Assembly: GCA_963931865.1 (NCBI GenBank)
Contig: OZ007511.1
Span: forward strand, 1,975,836-2,039,835
Origin: Axinella damicornis
Lineage: Eukaryota; Porifera; Demospongiae; Axinellida; Axinellidae
Length of the DNA: 64,000 bases
Direction: 5' to 3'
The position numbers and the translations under genes were made by a program. Every line of letters starts with the position of its first letter. The first letter of the stretch is position 1. The notes under the pieces are model-generated. The model was not told the origin of the DNA, ran no database searches, and was given only the letters and a program-made list of their open reading frames with translations. Below, piece by piece: positions 48,201 to 58,985 of the stretch.

Positions 48201-51200
48201 AGTTGTGGTAGAGAGTTCGGGACCAATACTTGCTCGTATAAGTGGACTCTATAAAAATCAGTGGAACAGGAAAGGTCTTGGGATAAGAATGTGGAATTTG
48301 CATTACTTCAAGGGATACTTGTGGATATCAGAGAGTGCATGCATAGCACTCTCCATTTATAGAGAGGGCCATGGTAGGTTAGGTTTATGCGCTATACTTT
48401 ACAAACACCTGCATGATACAGCTGTAACTTAGTACACAATTTGTGTCCATAACTGACTTTGCAAGACATTGATGAGCTCGGACCTCATGTAACAATTACC
48501 TCTAATTCTCTGATGAGTTTGATAAACCTGCAGATATTAAAGAATAAACACCTTTAAAACACAGTGCATGGATACAGTTGACACTCAGAATGACACACTG
48601 GGGGTTGTCGGACAGATTTGTCACTTACTCCACCTTTATCTTTCTCTGTGAAGTACATCCCTTGGCACATGCAAGTATAGTGTTTAATAAGTGTCTAAGC
48701 CTAGTGCATTTATTCCCGTTCTCTAATGTGCTGACTCCAAGTATGAAAACTTGCAGGTGGAGTTGCCTTGAGATAATTCTCATGGTGTGGGTATTACACC
48801 GTTGTTTGCCTGTTGTAGTTTTGTTTCACTCGTTAGTTATGCAGTGGTTGAATCAAAAAAATCTGTTGCTAAGGGATTGCAAGCTCATACTCTGAATGGT
48901 GGAGTAAGATGCAGGGTTGGGATTAAATAGGCTACACCCACAGATCGGGAACAAGGCTCTTTGTACTTCAGGCAATGATTTCTCGCACAGTATAGTTCAT
49001 AACGAATGCAGGTGAATCCTTGTCCATCGTTATAATGGCCATGAATCAGCTCTATAGCTAGAGGACTAAGTTTGACTACGGCTATCTCATATACAGCAGT
49101 TAAAGGTATCTATAGATTAATTTTGAGCAACAGCAGAACAATGAGCCTGCTAGTCTGCATTGCAAAGTGCTGTTCTGTACCTTCTTGAACCACTCAGAGC
49201 CGCCTCAGTGGTTTGTGCAAATTCGGGTGGAACTGTCCTTTGAAATTCTGGTGGTAGCACATCCAAAGAAAATTGATGTATAACTGCCCTTTGTCCCAGT
49301 TGATCTGTGAAAAGTAAGCTAAATGTGAGCATTTCTACCAACAATTGAGTTTGTACTTCTGTATGCCTAGGTCCTAAGTGTACAGTTCTATGGTGGGTTG
49401 CCACACAACATAGAACTCAGTATACTTAAGAACAAAATTGTGGCAATATCAAACACAAGACTCAAGACTTCTGTATTCAGATTTGGGTCATTTGAAATCT
49501 GCAGTCTTACCATCAACATTAATAATGCCAGTTAGCCACACATTTATGTAGGTGGTGTATGCGGGCATTTTTCCTATGAATACTGATGGAGGTCACTTTG
49601 AATTCATCTAGTGGAGCTCATGAACAGGCTATGCACTAGGAGAGAATAATTTAAATTGTGACTCCTTGGTGGTTTAACTTTGGGCATTCAGGAGGATGGG
49701 GAACGGTTGCTAGCAGAAGGACTAGCTCCTGAAGCTGTGAAGAGTTCTTCTCCTAGCAACCGTTCCTCTTCCTCTTTTTTAGGACATCAACAAACTTGTT
49801 GAATACTGTGGAGAGCGAAGCTTACACTCATCTATATGCTAATTCCACGAGCACCCAGCACACTTCTAATACTCATCAATATCTTGTGCTCAGTTAAAAC
49901 TATTTTAATGCCCATAGTATTGTTCCTAAATTTGACGAGCTCCTAACTGTGGTACAATGTGAACATCCTGATGTAATTGTTGAAAGCTCAGACATCTTTG
50001 ATTCAGAAATCTCAATTCGCAGATACCAAGTCTTCCACAAGGATATATTAATCGGCAGAGTGGAGTTCCTGTCTATGCTCAAGTTGAGTTAGACTGCAGT
50101 ACAATTGAGCATCCTTGGAATTAGTATGGCTTTCAGTACATCGTGGCAATTTCAGACTGCATGGGAACCTTCTATCGTCCTCCTGTTGATATTATTTTTA
50201 GATCAACTACAAAGCTCTCTTCAGAATATTGGATGCTCCCGTTTTAATAATCTGATGCTGCTTAGTGACGTGCATCAATGTGGATTTGGGTCTATATAGA
50301 ACTGGTTCTCTTTTCACTGGAAAACACCATTGGTATACATACATCCATGCTCAAGCAGATGGTCACTGAACCCACACTCCTTGGGCCAGTCTTCTCAACA
50401 GTGTGAATGTCAACACAACCTGGATTAACTGGAAATCAACATAATTTTCTTGAAATCATGTCTCTTTGCGTTCTGTCCAAAACAACAAAAAAAGGCCACC
50501 CTGGCTTTCCAAAAAGCTCTTGGTTGAGATGAAGAAGAGAAATGCACTCTACTGGAAGGCCAAAGAACTGCAAAACCCTTAGTCTGGGAACTCAACAAGA
50601 CACAAAGGAACAAAATCACTTGTCTCTTGAAGACAGCAAAAGTTACCTATTACTCCAGTCTCAATGCAGCCAATCCTAAGAAACTATGGTCAGCTGTCAG
50701 ATCCCTCAACCAATCAACCAATGGGGAGAAGTAACTCAGTTCAAATACCTTGGAGTTACAACTATACTGATGACCTGAGAATACTGGGAATGATATACCG
50801 CAAATTTTACCGTTTCTCTGACACCTCAACTTATCTTATAGTTTATACAAATTACTTATAAGCTTCATTCAAATATCAACAATTACTTACCTACTACACG
50901 AGCAAGTTCCATATTGCCATCAACATCACTTGAACCATAATAAGTGACTGTAGTTATTCCAAACTGGAGAGTATGCCTCTGCACACAAAAACAAAGAAGA
51001 CAGATTGCATGTGATGTCATGCGGATATCATGAACCTCCTACTTCAAGAATGCTCGGTGTTGACAATGACACTTAATGGCCATGACCATATCCGTGTTGA
51101 AAAGAAATATGCCATTTTAAAATCCAGAGCAGATCTCCATAGTGGTAGGGCTTGTACTGTTGATATAGCAACCCCCACAGAGAGGCCTATTTTCAAACAG

Positions 51201-54200
51201 ATGACATATGTGATCGATCGATATATATATATATATATATCACAGCTTGAGAAAGGCTAGTTTGCAACAGTTTACAAATGCTGTAAATGCAAGTGTACAA
51301 GCCAGTTTACAAGTTTGTAAATGAACTCCTATTGCTTACATACAGGGGTTCATTTACAAACTTGTAAACTGCCTTGTACACTAGCATTTACAACACTTGT
51401 AAACTGTTGCAAACTAGCCTTTCTCAAGCTGACATATATGCTGGTGTAGGCCTGGGAACAAGGCTGGTGTAGGCCTGGGAACAAGGCTGGTGTAGGCCTG
51501 GGAACAAGGCTGGTGTAGGCCTGGGAACAAGGCTGGTGTAGGCCTGGGAACAAGGCTGGTGTAGGCCTGGGAACAAGGCTGGTGTAGGCCTGGGAACAAG
51601 GCTGGTGTAGGCCTGGGAACAAGGCTGGTGTAGGCCTGGGAACAAGGCTGGTGTAGGCCTGGGAACAAGGCTGGTGTAGGCCTGGGAACAAGGCTGGTGT
51701 AGGCCTGGGAACAAGGCTGGTGTAGGCCTGGGAACAAGGCTGGTGTAGGCCTGGGAACAAGGCTGGTGTAGGCCTGGGAACAAGGCTGGTGTAGGCCTGG
51801 GAACAAGGCTGGTGTAGGCCTAGGAACAAGGCTATAGTTTTTGTCTCTTTTTAACAATAATTAACTTCCCAGTCATTTCTGAAAGTTTAATGTATTCATA
51901 CGCATCCACATCCATATGTGACCCTCTCTGGGGAAAACCAACCTCTGATGAAAAGTGAGATTTTTTACACTACCAGAGAGTCCATTCATTGCTGATCGCA
52001 GTAGTATTCAAGTCGGACTTACCATTCCATGGTATGGGCATCTGGTCAATACACACGTCTATTAATATATTTCGATTGTACGGGCAATTTAAAATGTGCT
52101 TAACTCCAGAATGCGTAGGGCGATATCTATAAATCCAAGTACGCATACAAGAATCTTAAACTACAGAATGGAATTCCTACGTGTTCACTCACTATGAGCG
52201 TTGGAAGTAGAGCGGGTGATCGAGATATGCCATATATAGATATAAGACACAGAACAGCATCGTCATATCTATGAACATGCACATGTAAATTCAAAGTTTA
52301 TCCTCGGATTTCCCAGAGAGGGTCACATAGCTAAGTTAGTTTGATGTCCTTCACCTACAAACTGCCAGCAACTCCCAATATAGTGAGAACTGCAAGTTAA
52401 GAGTGCATGGACAAACAATAAATGTAGCTACATACCGCAACTTGCATGGATGCCTCCCTTGCAAAAGTGACATTACGAAACATCAGCTCAGCAGGTGCAA
52501 AGGCAAGGGCTGAGAAGCCGCCGAGTGTTGAATAGTCATTACCAGTTCCGAAGTACTGGGATGGGTTAATGTGCAACTCTACAAATCCTGGCATCAGAAA
52601 CTGACTGGGGTGGGGTGGTTCAGTGTGTGCACAAAATATGTAAAAGTTCAAATAACAAAATCAGCTGGTACAAAGATACCTATTCACCACCAGACTTCTA
52701 CAGCTTCAAGGTTCACAGAACTTACTACCTGTGTACCAGACTGCTGTGTATATGCACTGAAGATGTCAATATGTCTACCTGTCTGTCAGGGTGACAACTT
52801 CATTCTGGTTGAAACCCCACTGCTGAGCAAGACTCCCAAGTTCACTGGCAGGACTCACAAACGCAATCTAGAGTGTTCATTTGTACAGAAAAAATGTAGC
52901 ATTTTGTTGACCATAAAAGTAGGCCAATAATTATGTTACTGCAGTGTTATTAGGGCAACTGGAAAAGCAGGGAACGGGAAACATGACGGGAGTGGGAACG
53001 GGAAACTGTTGCTGTAAGATATCCCACGGCCACTTCCACGCGTACGCGTGATGGACAGACGAGTTGTTGACTCAGACTCGAGCAGTGTGGACGAACTTTC
53101 CACCACGAAGCAGCCAAGACTAGCTCAGTAAGTGACAAAAATGTGTCTACAGATCTATCTACATGGACCATTACTGATCGCGAGTCGGACATCTGAATAC
53201 AATACTTAGGGCAGATTAGGGCCTGGGCAGGCTTCCATTCCTCTTTCTGAAGCTGCCCTGGCCTTAATCTACCCTGGCCTTAATCTACCCTAAGTATTGT
53301 ATCTTCGCTGCGTTTGGCATCCGTGTTCTCGAATATTTCAGATGCCCGACTCCCGATCAGTATATATGGTCCATGCAGATCGATGTGTAGAAACGTTTTT
53401 TCTCAATTACTGGGTTTTTTTCATGAGCTATTAAAATGACAGCACTGCACATGCATGCGTACGTTTATTAAAATAGCATGATGCGGCACCTACTTTAGAT
53501 GCGGGCGGTGACCAGAAACTATGCATTTTGTGCCTAATCTTAAAAGCTGCTAATGTGCTTGATATAGGCCAGGAGTGCAGTTCGAACGGTAATGAAAAGC
53601 CTTTATGCGAGCTTTGCGAGTTATTGTCGGTCTTCTGAGAAACAAGCATTTTTTTGTTCTGCATTTCGAACGCCGAGGTCCCAGCACCAAACAATCCGCG
53701 AGGTATGTCCGCACACAGCTCAGCTAGCTAAGTAATTGCCCAGCCCACCCAGTTGATCCTAGTCTCGATTTGCATTACCGGGGGGGCTGGGATACTTTGT
53801 GAGCAAATATTATATCATAGTAGTGCGTGTAGTTCTTATTTGAAACTGTTGTAGCTATAACTGACAGCATTACCACCTCGCTAGTCTTCGCGCACGGCGG
53901 AATAGTCTGGAAGACTGCCCATACACGAGTGGTTCTGACACCCACCCCAGGCCCATATGGGGTAGTCTCGTGGGGCCAGACCCACACGGAAGGGGGGTAG
54001 TCTCGCGGGGCCAGACCCACACGGAAGGGAGGTAGTCAGACCCTGACCTAGACCCAAGAGCATGTCTGATACAAAGTTCAATGCGTTAAGGTTACGGGAT
54101 ACTCGTGCGCGCGCCGTGCGAAATGTATTGGGAAATGTATACTTAAGCTCGCTAACCAAGAATCTCTGGTACGAACAGCGTGAGCAACTTGATTCTGGAG

Positions 54201-55059
54201 GTGGAGGTACGCTGTCACAAGGTGCAGGGCATGACGGAAGCTTTTACCGATACGCTGTATAGCCGTGCAAAAACGAGCAGTTCAGTTCACCAAAAAGCCG
54301 CTTTTCTTGAGCGAGACATGCAGCAGATAAATTTGCCAGGGATTATGCTATCAAAAAAAGCTTCCGTCATGCCTAAGCGAGCTTAAGTATACATTTCCCA
54401 ATAATAATAATAATAATAATAATATTCTTTTTCACACCATTGAAGGAGTACAATCGTATTTTAAGGAAAGAAATAGTTATAGAGTTATACAGCCAACCAG
54501 CACGCACATTAAATACAGTTAGTCACAACAAACAGAGTAGAGGACTGTGTTCAGAGTGTCTGAAGACTCGAAGAGGAGTTTGCCCAGTCTGATGTCCCGA
54601 ATGTAGTCTGCGCAAATACGATCATCACAGGTGTAAACCTTAACATAGTTATGCTTGTGCAGGCTATTAAATCCTGGAGCAGTGAACGCTCTATTACAGG
54701 ACCACTGGTAAATGGTTCGGATAAGCAGGGAATCACTGCACATTTCGCACGGCGCGCGCACGAGTATCCCGTAACCTTAACGCATTAAACTTTGTATCAG
54801 ACATGCTCTTGGGTCTAGGTCAGGGTCTGGCCAACGCGAGACTAGGCCTCTTAATTTACCACTATACGGTACTCACATTTCCGAGGTTGTCTTCGTCGAA
54901 GCCAATGAGGTAGTCTTGTAGCACTTCCATCTCAGTACGCACCCTGGAGTGGACGAGCGTGCCACGAAACACTTTCAGCTGTGCAGCGGTAGTCGTCACA
55001 GCCGAACAGGCGGCCAGGAGAAGGAGGAACGAGCGAGCATTCAAAGCGTGCATGTTCAT
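39218..55059 (-). CDS. Secreted guanine deaminase-like protein with Ig-like exons, probable pseudoenzyme
   Basis: Exons in gene order: 54877-55059, 52779-52867, 52436-52604, 50891-50963, 49181-49304, 48500-48527, 48138-48248, 47258-47338, 46461-46558, 45035-45102, 43923-44084, 43688-43722, 42899-42979, 42552-42579, 41316-41387, then Ig-like 40254-40400, 40065-40178 and 39218-39358. All phases agree and the frame is open. It starts MNMHALNARSFLLLLAACSA, a signal peptide that cytosolic guanine deaminases lack. Landmarks follow the family order: VFRGTLVHS, FLMPGFVELHINPSQY, GISIAHCPYGDI, IGLGTD, VGKQFDAILVD, GDDRNIQKVYVAGK. Metal motif HxH reads HIN, the QSHxSE His is Arg, and the AHG His is Tyr; AHCP His and GTD Asp remain. 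Deamination is therefore unlikely; binding or an extracellular role is inferred. If the intron after 41316 is retained, translation stops at 41272. Confidence 0.85.
39418..40004. mobile_element. TIR element (587 bp) at a TA site, carries HIRAN-like fragment
   Basis: Ends CCGTATGGCCGGAAAATTTG and complement, flanked by TA. The minus strand encodes CSRYHVYKNLWDVSVGEELP followed by KDPYVVAVMR, matching the HIRAN-type pattern RGYHVYK..W....GE.L.C..E..N..DPYAVAV. No transposase is visible, so the host fragment looks captured. It lies in the intron between Ig-like exons of the deaminase-like gene. Confidence 0.8.
40480..41050. repeat. Dispersed repeat related to 26.4-28.4 kb, interrupted by a MITE
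   Basis: Shares TAGACTCTATACGTAGGGAT, CTGCCTTGTTTCCTTA and GCTATCCCTATACATC with the copy C intron and, inverted, with 59.0-59.5 kb. The MITE at 40896-40995 splits a sequence that is continuous near 28303. Confidence 0.55.
40896..40995. mobile_element. TAGCCTCATT-type MITE, 100 bp, paralogous empty site
   Basis: Starts TAGCCTCATTCCCAGACCCG and ends GGGGCTGGGAGTGAGGCTA. Flanks TTGTTTCCT and GTGTTTCCT differ at one base. The uninterrupted sequence near 28303 shows the empty site. Confidence 0.85.
41460..42041. mobile_element. TIR element (582 bp) at a TA site, carries HIRAN-like fragment
   Basis: Ends CCGTATAGCGAGAAAATTTT and an imperfect complement, flanked by TA. The plus strand encodes METFEVERCVRGYHVFHTVW then ELRC, a HIRAN-like start. 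The frame drifts afterwards. It lies just upstream (gene sense) of the last deaminase-like exon. Right next to it, 42047-42085 is a short ATTGTGCTATGTA hairpin. Confidence 0.75.
43222..43276 (+). repeat. tRNA-like promoter boxes, possible SINE head
   Basis: TGGCTTAGTGG resembles a tRNA A box and GGGTTCGAATCCC a B box. They are only about 12 bases apart, too short for a functional tRNA with an anticodon arm. This is a truncated tRNA-derived SINE or a deleted tRNA. Confidence 0.4.
44570..44645 (+). repeat. Dispersed mini-exon repeat (ATGGCGGCTGACAGC type)
   Basis: GCAATGGCGGCTGACAGCGA to CCACCACCAATGGTGAGT: a short start-codon frame ending in a splice donor. Related copies lie at 27890-27935 (minus) and 63053-63105 (plus). 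It probably comes from the 5' end of an unidentified mobile gene. Confidence 0.5.
49870..50860 (+). pseudogene. Decayed LINE in deaminase-like intron, reverse transcriptase core deleted
   Basis: Broken plus-strand frames show NAHSIVPKFDELL and HPDVIVESSDIFDSEISIRR, then GYQ-like RRYQVFHKD (endonuclease start). PPWLSKKLLVEMKKRNALYW (linker before the reverse transcriptase) and ILGMIYRKFYRFSDTSTYL (end of the reverse transcriptase) follow. The catalytic reverse transcriptase middle is missing. Confidence 0.75.
51243..51432. mobile_element. Palindromic MITE next to satellite
   Basis: Arms of about 90 bp: AGCTTGAGAAAGGCTAGTTT at the left is repeated inverted at the right, with a short centre around CTCCTATTGCTTACATACAG. 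It is preceded by an AT microsatellite and ends about 10 bases before the 23-bp satellite. Confidence 0.85.
51441..51832. repeat. 23-bp satellite, about 17 copies
   Basis: The unit is CTGGTGTAGGCCTGGGAACA plus AGG, almost invariant. GCCTGGGAACAAGGCT matches the end of the TAGCCTCG short MITEs, so the array probably arose by amplifying one MITE end. The three long minus-strand open frames are artefacts of the period. Confidence 0.95.
54037..54829. mobile_element. Large foldback, about 90-bp arms, with nested foldback
   Basis: The left arm (54037-54128) and right arm (54741-54829) are near-perfect complements (CAGACCCTGACCTAGACCCA at the outer end). Between them lie a second inverted pair sharing arms with the 30.6-kb element, an AAT microsatellite (about 54400-54423) and unique DNA. 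It is in the first intron of the deaminase-like gene. A 36-bp unit (GTAGTCTCGYGGGGCCAGAC) is duplicated just to its left. Confidence 0.8.
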
Positions 55060-55128
55060 GTAGTTTCCAAAAGGGGACGAACTGCAGGAGAGGTACTCTG
55101 TGCTACTGTAGATCCATGACAACCTACC

Positions 55129-55135
55129 TTATATA
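55129..55135 (-). promoter_or_regulatory. TATA box of the deaminase-like gene
   Basis: TATATAAG on the minus strand about 70-75 bases before the MNMHAL start, the same spacing as in carboxypeptidases A and B. Confidence 0.65.
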
Positions 55136-55454
55136 GTCGTTGTTAAAATATTCGACGTGTATATTGGTCCGGCAGGAAGTACATACTTTAGGTATAGGTA
55201 CCGGAAACGCGCGCGCATCTAGAGCCATCCCGGGGTACCCTTTCTAAGGTCTCTCCTGATTGGTCAATACAGCCAAAATGTGACATGCACGTGACTCTAA
55301 CAGGCAATCCATTCCTTGTACCTTTCTAAGGTCTCTCCTGATTGGACGAAACGGCCATGTGACACACACGTGACTCAGCATCAAACGAGCCCTCCAACTT
55401 GCGCTAACAGGCAAACACAAGAAACGCGAGAAACGCAAGAAAAACACGAGAAAC

Positions 55455-55481
55455 GTCTTGTATGAGAAAGAAAGAAAGAAA

Positions 55482-55533
<52 letters not shown>

Positions 55534-56863
55534 GAAGGAAGAAAGAAGATGACGAAATAGGACTTTTCTCTGCGACTTGTTCATCGACTCCTGCGTACTC
55601 TAGGGTACATTTGTAAGTGTTTTTGTGAACTGCTAGGCAGTATCATTCTATCTGCATGCTTGGTTTGAGGGGTTGTATCTTCGTTGGCCGTTATCCTGCT
55701 GGTGCATCAGTATGGTAAAATCGAAATTTCCTTGGCCATCCCTAAATAGAGAACGCTACTGCGTTCTCTGATAGCTATAGTAAGTTACTGGGCTCTCACC
55801 TATACACACTGAACCTCAGTGATTTCTGCTATAGTACCATGTAAGCAGCTTTCTCTGGTTGTCACCGAAGGCAATTAATTGGTAGTTCATGCATGGTATA
55901 GCATTCTTGGTTCTAGGCCATGGCAGTAGCTTGGTGGTGAGCCTGGAAATGAGGAAAACTGTACGAGAGCATGTGTAGATAGTGAGCTGTATGGGAATGA
56001 TGTTACACATGTACCAGTTTATTCCCCAGTCATGGGGAGATGCTTATACACGTTCCCATTAGTATTCACTATATGAATTTTGCGTCTGGTGGCATTTGTG
56101 AAAATCATGAAACTTTCCCAATGTCCAATGTGCTTGCTTGTTACCAAAGTGTTCCGGCCCTAAAAGCTTTCAATGTACGTACAATGTGCTAAATTGCCTG
56201 CTTGTTACCAAAGTGTCTCCTAAAAGCTTACAATGTGCATACAGTGTGCTAAATTGCCTGTTGTTACCAAAGTGTCTCCTAAAAGCTTACAATGTGCATA
56301 CAGTGTGCTAAATTGCCTGCTTGTTACCAAAGTGTCTCCTAAAACCTTACAATGTGCATACAGTGTGCTAAATTGCCTGCTTGTTACCAAAGTGTCTCCT
56401 AAAACCTTACAATGTGCATACAATGTATTAAATTGCCTGCTTGTTTCCAAAGTGTCCCCTATTACCGGTACAATGTGCATACAATGTGCTCGCTTATTTC
56501 CAAAGTGCTTGTTATGGTTAACCAATCTTTACTGCACGCGCAGTCTAGATCATCATGAGAAACTGGATCAACTGTCACCTGCACTAGTGCATAGAAACAG
56601 AGATGCTCCTGTGTCCATTTGTATAAAACCACTAACTTAGAACGGGAGAAACAACAACAACAACACTGCACCAAATATTAAACAAGTGTAAAAAACATTA
56701 AAAATGTATGGAGATGTAGGGATAACAGAACAGCAAAAAGTATGAAAACAAGCAGGGATGATGGCATAAAACAGTTCAGTATCTTTCCACATAATACATG
56801 TATAATGAGAAAAGTATGTAGGGTGTTGTATACTGAACTGTTTTATGCCATCAGCTACTGGAT
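55455..56863. repeat. Segmental duplication, left copy
   Basis: Nearly identical to 57595-58904. Contents: GAAA microsatellite (about 55464-55548), unique DNA, six copies of a 60-bp unit (56156-56520, containing CTTACAATGTGCATACAGTG), then a MITE with a shortened right arm. No gene is seen. Confidence 0.9.
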
Positions 56864-57594
56864 GTATGCCCTGATGTCAGATGTTGTGTTGCCATGTTAG
56901 CCTCATTCCTAGGCTCGAGCCTGAGACTACAGGCCATGTCAACAAAGCAAAGCTGCAACAGTCTCTCTTGATGGACATGGACCTTCCACTAGGCACTGAG
57001 CAGGCTTTGATGCTTCATTCTGTTTATATTATTCCATGTATTTTGTTGTCATGAATGTTTACTGTTGTCTTTGCGGGGCGGACATGGGAGTGGGGCTCAC
57101 CCTTCATCAGATCAGAGAGCTCGATGGCAGTCATGTAGGTCATGTGCTTGCAATGGCTCCAAGTACGTTCAAAACTCTAGCCTCACAGTGTTGGTCAGAC
57201 GTTCTGCACTGTACGTCATGAAAACAAAGCCACGCCTCCATGATGGCAGAGTCACGATAGATCTTGACAAGAACAGGTTGGTAGAAATTCCTCATAGCGG
57301 TAGGAACCACCAGATGACGGATTCTGTTAGTGTACCAAACGCAGCCATCACAAGCAAAAAGAACAAAAATGCGCTTGCATTTGGATTGCGCATGCGCAAT
57401 CGGTGAACGTGTGACCTCATTGCCTCAAAATGGCGCCATGCTAGAATGCCATCGGATCGTAGCTAGCTATAACTGCTGGTCTTACCAGTTTGCAGACAAA
57501 AGTGGTCATGGCGAGTGCTACGGCGATAGCGGTGTTGTCCTGTGCGTAAATTTGCTCAAGAAGTGGTTTAGTTGGTAAGCTATCGTTACGCAAA
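56864..57594. other. Stretch between the duplicated segments
   Basis: No gene supported. A short TAGCCTCATTCCTAGGCTCG MITE end lies at about 56899. Plus-strand frames near 57040-57580 show no recognisable domain. Confidence 0.45.
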
Positions 57595-57621
57595 GTCTTG
57601 TATGAGAAAGAAAGAAAGAAA

Positions 57622-57714
<93 letters not shown>

Positions 57715-58904
57715 AGATGACGAATCGGACTTTTCTCCGCGACTTGTTCATCGACTCCTGCGTACTCTAGGGTACATTTGTAAGTGTTTTTGTGAACTGC
57801 TAGGCAGTATCATTCTATCTGCATGCTTGGTTTGAGGGGTTGTATCTTCGTTGGCCGTTATCTTGCTGGTGCATCTGTATGGTAAAATCGAAATTTCCTA
57901 AATAGAGAACGCTACCGCGTTCTCTGATAGCTATAGTAAGTTACTGGGCTCTCACCTATACACATGCAGGGAGAACAGCAACTGTTTAGCTATAGAGAGC
58001 AGCAAATGAACAATACTAGTACACTTTGCTGAACCTCAGTGATTTCTGCTATAGTACCATGTAAGCAGCTTTCTCTGGTTGTCACCGAAGGCAATTAATT
58101 GGTAGTTCATGCATGGTATAGCATTCTTGGTTCTAGGCCATGGCAGTAGCTTGGTGGTGAGCCTGGAAATGAGGAAAACTGTACGAGAGCATGTGTAGAT
58201 AGTGAGCTGTATGGGAATGATGTTACACATGTACCAGTTTATTCCCCAGTCATGGGGAGATGCTTATACACGTTCCCATTAGTATTCACTATATGAATTT
58301 TGCGTCTGGTGGCATTTGTGACAATCATGAAACTTTCCCAATGTCCAATGTGCTTGCTTGTTACCAAAGTGTCCCGGCCCTAAAAGCTTTCAATGTACGT
58401 ACAATGTGCTAAATTGCCTGCTTGTTACCAAAGTGTCCCCTAAAAGCTTACAATGTGCATACAATGTACTAAATTGCCTGCTTCTAACCAAAGTGTCCCC
58501 TATTAGCTACCGGTACAATGTGCATTCAATGTGCTCGCTTATTTCCAAAGTGCTTGTTATGGTTAATTAACCAATCTTTGCTGCACGCGCAGTCTAGATC
58601 ATCATGAGAAACTGGATCAACTGTCACCTGCACTAGTGCATAGAAACAGAGATGCTCCTGTGTCCATTTGTATAAAACTTAGAACGGGAGAAACAACAAC
58701 AACAACACTGCACCAAATATTAAACAAGTGTAAAAAACATTAAAAATGTATGGAGATGTAGGGATAACAGAACAGCAAAAAGTATGAAAACAAGCAGGGA
58801 TGATGGCATAAAACAGTTCAGTATACAACACCATCTTTCCACATAATATATGTATGATGAGAAAAGTATGTAGGGTGTTGTATACTGAACTGTTTTATGC
58901 CATC
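57595..58904. repeat. Segmental duplication, right copy
   Basis: Second copy of the 55455-56863 segment. It has a longer GAAA microsatellite (about 57604-57716), about 65 extra bases at 57965-58030, and only about three of the 60-bp units (58376-58560). Its MITE is complete. Confidence 0.9.
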
Positions 58905-58985
58905 ATCCCTGCTTGTTTTCATACTTTTTGCTGTTCTGTTATCCCTACATCTCCATAAATTTTTAATGTTTTTTACACTTGTTTA
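58720..58985. mobile_element. MITE with about 110-bp inverted arms
   Basis: The left arm TAAACAAGTGTAAAAAACAT through GTATACAACACC is mirrored on the right, with a centre of about 42 bases. The left-duplication equivalent has lost part of the right arm. Confidence 0.85.

Noticed and set aside
51350..51857. Pro-rich repeat protein (PALFPGLHQPCSQAYTSLV)
   Set aside because: It is a satellite translated in several frames. The 23-bp unit opens all of them alike.
55381..57835. KERKKERKK and FLSFFLSFF proteins
   Set aside because: Translation of GAAA microsatellites.
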